Shown here one piece after another: positions 1 through 7,851 of a stretch of DNA of 64,000 bases. A program made the translations under genes and the position numbers. The DNA comes from Labrys okinawensis (GTDB lineage: Bacteria; Pseudomonadota; Alphaproteobacteria; Rhizobiales; Labraceae). Numbering within the stretch: position 1 is the first letter of the stretch; the number at the start of each line of letters is the position of its first letter. The notes below the pieces were generated by a model. That model did no database searches and was not told where the DNA came from. It saw nothing but the letters and a program-made list of their open reading frames with translations. The stretch is taken from the NCBI RefSeq assembly GCF_002982075.1, contig NZ_PUEJ01000010.1:205318-269317 (forward strand), written 5' to 3'.

Positions 1-691
1 CCGCCAGGATCCGCTCGGGCTCGGCATCGCGTCGGAGCACGACATGCTGCGGGACGTGACTTGGAAAGGCGTCCGGGCGGGAATCGCACCAGACCACGTC
101 GATCGGCAGCGGCGCCAACGCCAGGATCAGGGCTCGGCCGACATGGCCGGCTCCGAACAGATAGAGAGCCGGATTCGCGGGCTCGAGTCTTTCGAGCAGC
201 CGCCCGTCCGGCAGGAAGCGGCTGGCCGCGCCGGCGGGCAGACCTTGCGCCTCGGTATCGCTGGCCGGGCGACGCGTAAAGCCGCCCCGATCATGCGGCA
301 TGCCGATGCTGACCCCGCTCCCGTTGGTTGGTTGCGCCGCCAGTTCGTTCAGCCAAACGAGATCGTCCCGCTCCAGGCGCTCCAGCATCAGGCTGACCCG
401 GCCGCCGCAACACTGGCCGAGATCGGGGCCCAACGCCTTGTCCAGGGTACGCATGCGGCGGCCCTCCCCGGCTGCCAGCAGCGCCTGCGCCTCGGCGAGC
501 ACCTGCCATTCCAGGGTGCCGCCCCCGACCGTGCCGGAGAAGGCGCCGTCTGCCCGCACCGCCATACGTGTGCCGGCCTCGCGCGGGCTCGAACCTCGCA
601 CGTCCGTGATGGTGACGAGCACGGCGCGCCCGTCCCGTTCGACCATGGCCTTCAGCGTCGCGAAGATCCCCATCGCTCTGCCCGCATCCAT
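1..691 (-). CDS. xdhC: XdhC-type xanthine dehydrogenase accessory protein, partial at the left edge
   Basis: Reading the minus strand from an ATG at 691 gives 230 codons open to the window edge. XdhC inserts the sulfurated molybdenum cofactor into xanthine dehydrogenase. Visible family motifs are GSSPREAG (about residues 33-40), GTVGGGTLEWQ (53-63) and the cysteine pair in GPDLGQCCGG (88-97), all in the XdhC_CoxI domain, then a Rossmann-like FGAGHVGRA (179-187). The 3' end is outside the window. The frame stays open upstream of 691, so an ATG at 745 is possible, and an ATG at 673 begins closer to the usual family start. No convincing ribosome binding site decides between them. The xdhA/xdhB partners would be expected to the left or elsewhere; they are not in view. 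Confidence 0.88.
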   Translation of the reverse strand, partial: MDAGRAMGIFATLKAMVERDGRAVLVTITDVRGSSPREAGTRMAVRADGAFSGTVGGGTLEWQVLAEAQALLAAGEGRRMRTLDKALGPDLGQCCGGRVSLMLERLERDDLVWLNELAAQPTNGSGVSIGMPHDRGGFTRRPASDTEAQGLPAGAASRFLPDGRLLERLEPANPALYLFGAGHVGRALILALAPLPIDVVWCDSRPDAFPSHVPQHVVLRRDAEPERILA

Positions 692-769
692 GCCGGTTTT
701 GACGTTGGCATGATAGCGCTTGGAAGCAGTCGCGCCAAAGCCCATTTGGGGAGAAATACCGCCTTTGGC

Positions 770-851
770 ATGCCCGGGCTTGTCCCGGGCATCCAGCTAC
801 CGCCACTTGTCGAGATTGCGGCACTGGATTGCCGGGACGAAGCCCGGCAAT
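770..851. repeat. REP-like pair of GC-rich palindromes
   Basis: Two perfect stem-loops lie between metZ and xdhC. The first is ATGCCCGGG, five-base loop, CCCGGGCAT (770-792). The second is ATTGCCGGG, six-base loop, CCCGGCAAT (828-851). The two stems are related to each other (core GCCCGGG/GCCGGG). This arrangement looks like the extragenic palindromic repeats common in Hyphomicrobiales genomes. It could also help terminate metZ transcription on the minus strand, but no T-run follows. Confidence 0.6.
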
Positions 852-905
852 GACAAAAGTCGAGTTTTACGGATTTCCGGCCAGGCTCTGGGACCAGCCC
901 CTCGA

Positions 906-2114
906 TTACAGGGCCTTGTCGAGTGCCTGCTCGAAATCGGCGATCAGGTCGTCGGCGCTCTCGATGCCGGCGGAGAAACGCAGCATGCCCTGACGGATGC
1001 CCATGCCGAGACGCGCATCTTCCTCGAAACGCTGATGGGTGGTGGTCGAGGGGTGGGTGAGCAGGCTCTTGGTGTCGCCGAGATTGTTGGAAATGCGAGT
1101 GATCTTCAGGGCATTGGCGACCTTGAACGCCGCCTCTTTGCCGCCCTTCACCTCGAAGGTCACCAGCGTGCCGCCCGCTTTCATCTGGCGGCGCGCGAGT
1201 TCGGCCTGGGGATGGTCGTCACGGAAAGGGTAGATCACGCGTTCGATCGCCTTGTGGGCAGCCAGGGCGTCGGCGACCTTCGCCGCATTGGCGATCTGGC
1301 GCTCGACCCGCAGCTCCAGCGTCTCCAGGCCCTTGAGCATCACCCAGGCATTGAAGGGCGAGATCGAGGGACCGGTCTGGCGCAGATAGGTATGGATGTG
1401 GTCGTTGATGAACTTTTCGGACGCCAGGATCACGCCGGCCAGACAGCGGCCCTGCCCGTCAATGTGCTTGGTCGCCGAATAGACCACGCAATCGGCGCCG
1501 AGCGCGAGCGGGCTCTGCAGCAGCGGCGTGGCGAAAACATTGTCTACCACCAGCGTGGCGCCGGCGCTCTTGGCGATCCCGGCGATGGCCGCTATGTCGA
1601 GAATCTCGAGCGTGGGATTGGTCGGGCTTTCCAGGAAGAATACCTTGGTCTCCGGCCGCACGGCCGCCCGCCACTGGCCGAGATCGGTACCGTCGACCAG
1701 GGTCGAGCTGACGCCGAAACGCGGCAGAAGCTCCTCGATGACATAGCGGCAGGAGCCGAACAGCGCCTTGGCGGCGACGATGTGATCGCCCGCCTTGAGC
1801 TGGCCGATCAGCGTCGCGGTGACGGCGGCCATGCCGGAGGCGGTGGCGCGGGCGGCCTCGGCTCCCTCCAGTTCCGCCATACGCTGCTCGAACATCGCCA
1901 CGGTCGGATTGGAAAAGCGGCTATAGATGAAGCCGGCATCCTCGCCCTTGAAGCGGGCCTCGGCCTGCTCGGCGCTTTCGTAGACGAACCCCTGGGTGAG
2001 GAACAGCGCCTCCGACGTCTCGGCATATTGGGAGCGCAGCGTGCCGGCATGCACGAGCCGGGTTGCCGGACGCAATTCCCGGGTGGAAGGTGCTGAAGTC
2101 AAAGGTTTGGTCAT
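906..2114 (-). CDS. metZ: O-succinylhomoserine sulfhydrylase
   Basis: A 402-residue Cys/Met-metabolism PLP enzyme. MetZ makes homocysteine directly from O-succinylhomoserine and sulfide in methionine synthesis. The PLP lysine lies in SATKHIDGQGR (about K216), preceded by VVDNVFATP with the PLP-stacking aspartate, and the substrate-binding YSRFSNPT motif is near residue 64. The HIDGQGR variant after the lysine is typical of MetZ rather than cystathionine gamma-synthase. I chose ATG 2114 because AGGA lies about 10 bases upstream; the frame also has a TTG at 2123. A SAM-II riboswitch precedes it, so expression should fall when S-adenosylmethionine is high. Confidence 0.95.
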   Translation of the reverse strand: MTKPLTSAPSTRELRPATRLVHAGTLRSQYAETSEALFLTQGFVYESAEQAEARFKGEDAGFIYSRFSNPTVAMFEQRMAELEGAEAARATASGMAAVTATLIGQLKAGDHIVAAKALFGSCRYVIEELLPRFGVSSTLVDGTDLGQWRAAVRPETKVFFLESPTNPTLEILDIAAIAGIAKSAGATLVVDNVFATPLLQSPLALGADCVVYSATKHIDGQGRCLAGVILASEKFINDHIHTYLRQTGPSISPFNAWVMLKGLETLELRVERQIANAAKVADALAAHKAIERVIYPFRDDHPQAELARRQMKAGGTLVTFEVKGGKEAAFKVANALKITRISNNLGDTKSLLTHPSTTTHQRFEEDARLGMGIRQGMLRFSAGIESADDLIADFEQALDKAL

Positions 2115-2158
2115 CTGCGGCAATCCTGAACAGCCGCAAGTCGAGCGCCAGCGCTCTT

Positions 2159-2222
2159 TCCCACGGCCCTTTAGCGAGTTGTTTTACGTGGCTGCAAGCC
2201 GGCCGGCCCAAATCCACCACGA
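2159..2222 (-). ncRNA. SAM-II riboswitch controlling metZ
   Basis: On the minus strand the leader carries the SAM-II (metA/SAM_alpha) consensus: GGTGGATTTGGGCCGG, then GGCTTGCAGCCACG, an A-rich linker, CTCGCTAAAGGG and GCCGTGGG. The GGCTTGCAGCCACG stem and the late GCCGTGG segment that pairs back into it match the H-type pseudoknot of this class. It ends about 45 bases before the metZ ATG. SAM-II riboswitches in alphaproteobacteria are known to precede metA, metC and metZ and repress them when SAM binds. Confidence 0.93.
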
Positions 2223-2232
2223 CGAAGACTGT

Positions 2233-2261
2233 TGAGTAGCCCTACTCCCCGATGGCGTCAA
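2233..2261 (-). promoter_or_regulatory. Probable sigma-70-type promoter of metZ leader
   Basis: On the minus strand TTGACG (2261-2256) is followed by a 17-base spacer and TACTCA (2238-2233). This places the transcription start just upstream of the SAM-II aptamer, as expected for a riboswitch leader. Confidence 0.5.
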
Positions 2262-2321
2262 TGCATGGTTTCGTCTAGCAAGACCAAGATACGCCAAAAC
2301 TGGCAGCAAAAAGCGAGAGCC

Positions 2322-3440
2322 ATGCCGTCCGCGAACATCCTGCATTCCCAAGGCATCCTGCACAGCCATGGCATCCTGCCTTCCCAGGCGATCGCCGGCT
2401 TGGTCGAGGCGGGCGCCATCCGCATCGAGCAGCCCCTGGCTTCGGACCAGATCCAGCCGGCCAGCCTCGACCTGCGCCTGGGCGCCAAGGCCTATCGCAT
2501 GCGGGCAAGCTTCCTGCCGGGGCCGCGCAGCACCGTGGCCGAGCGCATCGCCGACCTTGCCCTGCACGAGATCGACCTGACCAAGGGCGCCGTGCTGGAA
2601 ACGGGCTGCGTCTATATCGTACCCCTGCTCGAAAGCCTGAAGATGCCGGACGGCGTTCTCGCCTCCACCAATCCCAAGAGCTCGACCGGCCGCCTCGACG
2701 TCTTCACGCGCGTCATCACCGACCATGCCCGCGCCTTCGACCAGGTCGAGGCCGGCTATGACGGCCCGCTCTATGCCGAGATCGGCCCGCGCACCTTTCC
2801 GGTGCTGGTCAGGACGGGATCGCGCCTCAGTCAGATCCGTTTCCGCCGCGGCGAGGCCCGCATCGACGATGTCTCCCTGCGCGAATTGCAGCGCCGCATG
2901 GGCCTGGTCTCCTCGCCGGATCCGGACATTGCCGGCGGCGTCGCCGTCTCCGTCGACCTGACCGGCTTCGGCGACGGCATCGTCGGCTACCGCGCCAAAC
3001 GGCACACCGCCGTGATCGATGTCGACAAGCGTGCGGCCTGCGATCTCCTCGATTTCTGGGAGCCCATTCCCCATCGCGGCAAGAACGACATGATCCTCGA
3101 CCCGGACGAGTTCTACATCCTGGCGTCCAAGGAAGCCGTGCATGTGCCGCCGGAATTCGCCGCTGAAATGGTGCCTTTCGACCCGCTGGTGGGCGAGTTC
3201 CGCGTGCATTACGCCGGCTTCTTCGATCCGGGCTTCGGCTATTCACCCGATGGCATGGAGGCGGCCCGGGCCGTGCTGGAAGTGCGTTCGCGCGAAGTCC
3301 CCTTCATCGTCGAGGACGGCCAGATCGTCGGGCGCCTGATCTATGAGCGCATGCTCGAACGCCCGCAGATCCTCTACGGCTCCGGCCTCAATTCGAACTA
3401 TCAGGGCCAGGCCCTGAAGCTCTCCAAGCATTTCAAATAG
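2322..3440 (+). CDS. dcd: 2'-deoxycytidine 5'-triphosphate deaminase, double-length form
   Basis: A 372-residue Dcd-family protein, about twice the length of E. coli Dcd (193). This matches the alphaproteobacterial form in which two dUTPase-fold domains are fused. Dcd deaminates dCTP to dUTP for dTTP synthesis in the cytosol. The first half carries DQIQPASLDLRLG and NPKSSTGRLDVFTRV; the second half repeats the fold (VDLTGFGDGIVGYRAK, then ILASKEAVHVPPEFAAEM). I chose ATG 2322; the frame is open from 2232 but the extra residues look non-coding and overlap the metZ promoter. The N-terminus is odd: an 18-base unit is repeated three times (about 2336-2389), giving successive 'GIL-H/P-S-Q/H' hexapeptides. 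Confidence 0.88.
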   Translation: MPSANILHSQGILHSHGILPSQAIAGLVEAGAIRIEQPLASDQIQPASLDLRLGAKAYRMRASFLPGPRSTVAERIADLALHEIDLTKGAVLETGCVYIVPLLESLKMPDGVLASTNPKSSTGRLDVFTRVITDHARAFDQVEAGYDGPLYAEIGPRTFPVLVRTGSRLSQIRFRRGEARIDDVSLRELQRRMGLVSSPDPDIAGGVAVSVDLTGFGDGIVGYRAKRHTAVIDVDKRAACDLLDFWEPIPHRGKNDMILDPDEFYILASKEAVHVPPEFAAEMVPFDPLVGEFRVHYAGFFDPGFGYSPDGMEAARAVLEVRSREVPFIVEDGQIVGRLIYERMLERPQILYGSGLNSNYQGQALKLSKHFK

Positions 3441-3461
3441 GTCTGGCTCGAGCAACGAGGA

Positions 3462-4835
3462 CTATCGCTGCGCTGGCGCTGCGCACCAGGTTATTGTCGC
3501 GGCGACGATCTGCACCGATCCGCCCACGACCATGGCAGCGGCCAGTCCGGCCGAGCCACCGCCGAGAACGGCATAGAGCGAGCCGAGGACGGCGACGCCG
3601 ACCGTCGCTCCGACCATCCGCGCCACATTGATGAGAGCCGAAGCCGTGCCGGCCCGCGCCGATGCGACCGCGCCCACCGCCTCCCCCATGAGGGGGCCGG
3701 TCGCCATGCCCATGCCGAGGCCGGTCAAGGCCAGGCCGATTTCGGCCGGCAGGATCGAGACATGATGGGCGCTGGCTGCGATCGCCAACAGGCCGCAGCC
3801 TATGACGGCGACACCGCCGCCGGTCATCGTTCGCATGCCGAGCCTTCGGCCCAGAAATCCCGAAAAGGGCGAGACTGCAACGAACAAGGCGGCCATCGGC
3901 ATCAAGGCAAGGCCCGCCATAGTCGGGCTGAGCCGGCCCGCTTCCTGCCAGAAGAGCGGCAGCAGGAAGAGAGTACCATACATGCCGAAGGTCATGCCGG
4001 CGGTCGCCGTGATAGCGCCACGGAAGGTAGCGTTCTGAAAAATATCCAACGGCACCAAAGCTCTATGGTGATATCTTCCCTCGATTGTTACAAAAAAGAC
4101 CAGAGAGAGGACGGCCAGGAAACTGGCTCCCAGGGCGATGGACGGCCTCTCGCGCATTTCGATGGCGGCAAAGGCGAGACCGCCGAGGGCAGCCGCACCG
4201 ACGAGTTGGCCACCCGCATCGAAGTGTCGTCCCTGGGGATCGGCGGATTCGGGAATGACCAGACCTGCCAGGGCCAGTGCGACGAGGCCTATCGGCACGA
4301 CGACGAGGAAGATGCTCGGCCAGCCGAAAACATGCAGCAGAATGCCACCGAGCGTTGGGCCGATGGCCATGGCAACGCCGTTGCAGGCCGCCCAGATGCC
4401 CAATGCGCGTTCCCGTTCGGCCTGATCGGTCCACGTGACGCGCAGAATCGCCAATGAAGATGGCGTCAAGAGCGCCGCACCGAGGCCGGCCAACGCCCGT
4501 GCTGCGATCAATACCTCGATCGTGGGAGAGAAGGCGCACAGGAGCGACGCCGCGGTGAAGATTGCGGCACCGGCCATGAAGATCAGCCGGCGTCCCCGGA
4601 GATCGGCCAGCAAACCGCCCGTCAGCAGCATGACGGCGTAAACCAGATTATAGCCGTCCACGACCCATTGCAGCGCGCCGATACTCGCGGAAAAGGCTTC
4701 GCCGATCGGGCGAACCGCGAGATTGACGACCGCCGTATCGACCTGGGCTATGAGGACCGCAAGGCACAGCGTCAGCAGGGCCAGCCCACGTCGCGAGCGC
4801 GGGAGAGCCCGTTTCGAAGCAAGAGTGGAATCCAT
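3462..4835 (-). CDS. MFS transporter, DHA2 (EmrB/QacA) drug efflux type
   Basis: A 457-residue integral membrane protein with about 14 hydrophobic segments. The first segment carries the DHA2 signature DTAVVNLAVRPI, followed by QWVVDGYNLVYA and the motif-A-like LADLRGRRLIF between segments 2 and 3. These proton-driven pumps usually export drugs or toxic organics. The start is ATG 4835; an upstream open stretch in the frame runs into the divergent regulator and is not convincing. It is divergent from an ArsR-type regulator with palindromes between the two starts, which suggests direct control. The substrate is not predictable. Confidence 0.85.
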   Translation of the reverse strand: MDSTLASKRALPRSRRGLALLTLCLAVLIAQVDTAVVNLAVRPIGEAFSASIGALQWVVDGYNLVYAVMLLTGGLLADLRGRRLIFMAGAAIFTAASLLCAFSPTIEVLIAARALAGLGAALLTPSSLAILRVTWTDQAERERALGIWAACNGVAMAIGPTLGGILLHVFGWPSIFLVVVPIGLVALALAGLVIPESADPQGRHFDAGGQLVGAAALGGLAFAAIEMRERPSIALGASFLAVLSLVFFVTIEGRYHHRALVPLDIFQNATFRGAITATAGMTFGMYGTLFLLPLFWQEAGRLSPTMAGLALMPMAALFVAVSPFSGFLGRRLGMRTMTGGGVAVIGCGLLAIAASAHHVSILPAEIGLALTGLGMGMATGPLMGEAVGAVASARAGTASALINVARMVGATVGVAVLGSLYAVLGGGSAGLAAAMVVGGSVQIVAATITWCAAPAQR

Positions 4836-4874
4836 GGCGGATGGTCTCCGTGGACGCAGGTCCTTGTTACCGCC

Positions 4875-4930
4875 ATGTTCAGGTTCGATGCTTCGGCCTG
4901 CATCGAAACATGCCCCGAGGCGTTGGGGCA
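4875..4930. promoter_or_regulatory. Two palindromes in the divergent MFS/ArsR promoter region
   Basis: TTCGATGC (4884-4891) and GCATCGAA (4900-4907) form a perfect 8-base inverted repeat, extended outward by CATGTT and AACATG. A second palindrome, TGCCCC-N8-GGGGCA, spans 4911-4930 and lies 25 bases before the regulator start. Either could be the operator of the adjacent ArsR-type protein, controlling both genes. Confidence 0.5.
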
Positions 4931-4954
4931 TACTCATCCCGGAAAGGGGATGCC

Positions 4955-5662
4955 ATGCCCGAAATTCCGGATTTTGCCTTCGCCGCGTCATTGGTCGCCG
5001 ATCCCGCCCGTGCACTGATGCTGACCGCCCTGCTCGACGGGCGGGCGCTGCCGGCCGGCGAACTGGCCTATGCCGCCCGCATCGCGCCCCAGACGGCGAG
5101 TTCCCATCTGGCCAAGCTGCTTGCCGGTGGCCTCCTCGCTGTCGAGACGGAAGGGCGCCATCGTTATTATCGTCTCGCCGGCGGCCATGTCGCCGAGGCG
5201 CTTGAGCGCCTGTCCGTGCTCGCACCGGACCAGCCGGTGCGGCGCAAGGCGATCAGCGGCAAAGCGCGTGAACTGCGTTATTGCCGGTGTTGCTATGACC
5301 ATCTGGCCGGACAGGTCGGCGTCGCCGTGACACAGGGCTTGGTCGAGCATGGCTATCTCGTCCCGGCCTCCGACAAGCAGTTTCGCGTCACCGCCAGCGG
5401 CCACGCCTGGTTCAACTCGATCGGCCTCGATGTTGCGGCGCTGAAGCCCACCGCACGGGGGCTTGCGCGCCAATGCCTGGATTGGACCGAGCGCAGCCAT
5501 CACCTCGCGGGCCCTCTCGGCGTGCATCTACTGAGCACGATGTGCAAGCTGGGATGGCTGCGCCGCAGCAAGGACTCGCGGGCGATACAGGTCACCCCCA
5601 AGGGCTGGATCGAACTCAGACGACAACTTGGCATCGATCCCGTTTCGACTCTGGCAGCGTAA
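4955..5662 (+). CDS. ArsR-type winged-helix transcriptional regulator with long C-terminal domain
   Basis: 235 residues. The winged helix lies near residues 10-75 (ADPARALMLTALLDG, then PQTASSHLAKLLAGGLL as recognition helix, then EGRHRYYRLAG as wing). The C-terminal half is longer than in simple ArsR proteins and contains RYCRCCYDHLAG, a cysteine-rich motif typical of this subgroup that might sense a metal or thiol; that is inference. A GGAAAGGGGA purine-rich site precedes ATG 4955. The gene is divergent from the MFS pump and probably represses it. Confidence 0.88.
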   Translation: MPEIPDFAFAASLVADPARALMLTALLDGRALPAGELAYAARIAPQTASSHLAKLLAGGLLAVETEGRHRYYRLAGGHVAEALERLSVLAPDQPVRRKAISGKARELRYCRCCYDHLAGQVGVAVTQGLVEHGYLVPASDKQFRVTASGHAWFNSIGLDVAALKPTARGLARQCLDWTERSHHLAGPLGVHLLSTMCKLGWLRRSKDSRAIQVTPKGWIELRRQLGIDPVSTLAA

Positions 5663-5704
5663 GGCTTCCTTTCACAGAACACGGGTCTCTTTCTTCAGGC
5701 CATG

Positions 5705-5715
5705 TGGTCAGGCCA
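5705..5715. promoter_or_regulatory. Candidate GntR/FadR-type operator
   Basis: TGGTCAGGCCA matches the FadR-subfamily operator pattern TGGTC-N-GACCA with one mismatch. It lies 71 bases before the GntR/FCD gene that heads an ABC importer cluster. Autoregulation of the cluster is the simplest reading. Confidence 0.45.
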
Positions 5716-5785
5716 CCTAGCCACTTGAATGTTCCGCTGTCGATGATAGGCTCGAAGCGAGCAGAATGACCGGCGAGACAGGACC

Positions 5786-6529
5786 ATGCCGTTTCAGGCC
5801 GTGGCGTCGCAGAGACTGTTCCAGCAGGTTGCCGAGCAGGTCGTCGGGCTCATCCGCTCGGGCGAATTGCCGCCGGGCACGCGCCTTCCCGCCGAACGGG
5901 ACCTGGCCAGAAAGCTGGGCGTCAGCCGACCGGTGGTGCGCGAAGCGATGATCGCGCTGGAGATTTCCGGCTTCGTCGAAGTGAAGACGGGCACGGGCAG
6001 CTATGTCTCCGACGGGTCGCCGCGGGCCGGCGAACTCGGCGATGCCGGCCCAAGTGCCTTCGACCTGCTCGCGGCCCGCCGCATCATCGAGGGCGAGATT
6101 GCGGCCACCGCTGCCGAAATGGCCAGACCAGCAGACATCGAGCGTCTCGATCAGGCCCTGGCCTGGTACCGGCAGGAATCTCTCAAGGGTGAAGACTCTT
6201 TCGAAGCTGATCGCGCCTTCCATCTGGGCATTGCCGAAGCCACCGGCAATCCGGTGCTCACCCGGACGATGGAGCTCCTGTGGGGCGACATGCGCGGTCG
6301 CATCTTCGACCGGCTGGGCGAGTTGACCAAGAACTCCACCAAACTGCGGACCAACATGGCCGATCATCAGGCCATTCGTGACGCCATCGCCGGAGGCGAT
6401 GGTCATAGCGCGCGCCAGGCCATGCAAACGCATATCGCCAATGTCGAAACCTATTTCCTGATGGATGCCGCGGAAGACGGCACGACGACACAGACGAGGA
6501 ACGCCACAGGCGGCACGAGCCGCCGCTAA
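5786..6529 (+). CDS. GntR-family regulator, FadR (FCD) subfamily
   Basis: 247 residues. The N-terminal winged helix covers about residues 10-75, with GTRLPAERDLARKLGVSRPVVREAM as the classical GntR helix-turn-helix. The C-terminal FCD ligand domain carries the metal/ligand residues in EADRAFHLGIAEATGN and a later DHQAIRDAI. FCD regulators usually respond to small carboxylates and repress neighbouring transport or catabolic genes. The importer genes start 22 bases downstream on the same strand, so it probably controls them. Confidence 0.92.
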   Translation: MPFQAVASQRLFQQVAEQVVGLIRSGELPPGTRLPAERDLARKLGVSRPVVREAMIALEISGFVEVKTGTGSYVSDGSPRAGELGDAGPSAFDLLAARRIIEGEIAATAAEMARPADIERLDQALAWYRQESLKGEDSFEADRAFHLGIAEATGNPVLTRTMELLWGDMRGRIFDRLGELTKNSTKLRTNMADHQAIRDAIAGGDGHSARQAMQTHIANVETYFLMDAAEDGTTTQTRNATGGTSRR

Positions 6530-6551
6530 AGATCAAGAATGGGAGGATGTC

Positions 6552-7736
6552 ATGACTGCTCGGATAACCCGCCGCCAGGCACTCGGCGCCGGCATCGGCT
6601 TTGCGGCCCTCGGCATTGCCGGCGCCAAGGCGGAAACCCCGGCCCTGCCGAAGGCGCCCGTCACGCTCAATGTCGTCGACGTCGCCGGCAATCTTGCCCT
6701 GACCCAGAAGGCCATCCAGAACTACGCCAAGGCGAAGCCGGAGCTGGTGTCGAAGATCAGCTTCACCAAGGCGCCGGCGCCGGATCTTCCCGGCAAGCTC
6801 AAGGCCCAGCAGGATGCCGGCCGGGTCGACATCGATCTCGTCCTCACCGGCACGGACGCGCTGTCCGCGGGCCTCGACCAGAAGATCTGGGTACCGCTCC
6901 TGCCGGATCTCGCTTCGGCGCTGCCCAAGCTCGACGACGTCCTGCTCGCACCGGCCGCCCGCATGCAGGGGCTGGCGAACGGGGCCGGTGTCGTCGTCTC
7001 CTATTATCCCTCCGGGCCGCTGCTCGAATATGCCCCCGAACGCGTCTCGCAGCCGCCGAACACGGCCGAGGAACTGCTCGCCTATGCCAAGGTCAATCCG
7101 AACCGCTTCATCTATGCCCGCCCGGCCAATTCCGGGCCGGGGCGCACCTTCCTGATGGGCCTGCCCTACATCCTCGGCGACAAGGATCCGAAAGATCCCG
7201 TCAATGGCTGGGAGAAGACCTGGGCCTATCTGAAGGAACTGGGGGAAGCCATCGAATATTATCCCACCGGCACGGGCGCGACCATGAAGGAGTTCGGCGA
7301 GGGTTCGCGCGACATGACCGTGTCCACCACCGGCTGGGACATCAATCCGCGCGTGCTCGGCGTGGTGCCCAAGACTGCCGCGATCTCGACGCTGAAGGGC
7401 TTTCACTGGGTTACCGACGCCCATTACGCCTGCATTCCCAAGGGCCTCGCTCCGGAGAAGATCGCGGTGCTGCTCGATCTCATCAGCTTCATGCTGAAGC
7501 CGGAGCAGCAGGCCTACACCTATGACGAAGGCTATTTCTATCCGGGGCCGGCCGTGAAGAACGTCACGCTCTCCATGGCGCCCGAGGAGAGCCAGGCTGC
7601 CATCGCTGAATTCGGCAGGCCGGAATATGAAAAGCTGATTGCCGACATTCCCACCGAACTGCCGCTCGATCCGGCCAAGATGGTGGTGGCCTTCAACATG
7701 TGGGACAAGCAGATCGGCGCCGCCAAGACCAAATGA
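6552..7736 (+). CDS. ABC transporter periplasmic substrate-binding protein
   Basis: 394 residues with a twin-arginine-style leader (TRRQALGAG at about 6-14, hydrophobic stretch, AKAET cleavage region near residue 27). The mature part looks like a family 1 (spermidine/putrescine or iron-type) solute-binding protein, with two lobes and a C-terminal FMLKPEQQAYTYDEG. A strong GGGAGGAT Shine-Dalgarno lies just upstream of ATG 6552. It is the first gene of the importer proper. I cannot name its ligand; polyamine, phosphonate or sugar-phosphate relatives share this fold and gene order. Confidence 0.88.
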   Translation: MTARITRRQALGAGIGFAALGIAGAKAETPALPKAPVTLNVVDVAGNLALTQKAIQNYAKAKPELVSKISFTKAPAPDLPGKLKAQQDAGRVDIDLVLTGTDALSAGLDQKIWVPLLPDLASALPKLDDVLLAPAARMQGLANGAGVVVSYYPSGPLLEYAPERVSQPPNTAEELLAYAKVNPNRFIYARPANSGPGRTFLMGLPYILGDKDPKDPVNGWEKTWAYLKELGEAIEYYPTGTGATMKEFGEGSRDMTVSTTGWDINPRVLGVVPKTAAISTLKGFHWVTDAHYACIPKGLAPEKIAVLLDLISFMLKPEQQAYTYDEGYFYPGPAVKNVTLSMAPEESQAAIAEFGRPEYEKLIADIPTELPLDPAKMVVAFNMWDKQIGAAKTK

Positions 7737-7741
7737 GACGC

Positions 7742-7763
7742 GAACCGGGAAAGGCCCGGTTTC
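7742..7763 (+). promoter_or_regulatory. Stem-loop after the binding-protein gene
   Basis: GAACCGGG, loop AAAGG, CCCGGTTTC forms a stable hairpin six bases after the stop codon. Hairpins here are common in ABC importer operons, where they protect the binding-protein mRNA or partly terminate, so that binding protein exceeds the membrane components. No long T-run follows, so complete termination is unlikely. Confidence 0.5.
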
Positions 7764-7851
7764 GTGCGTCGCGGGGAAGGTCCAGGACCCTCGTCAGGCA
7801 TCCGGGCTAGCCTCCCCCGCTTTCACCATTGTGGGCATGGCGGCAGGTTCG

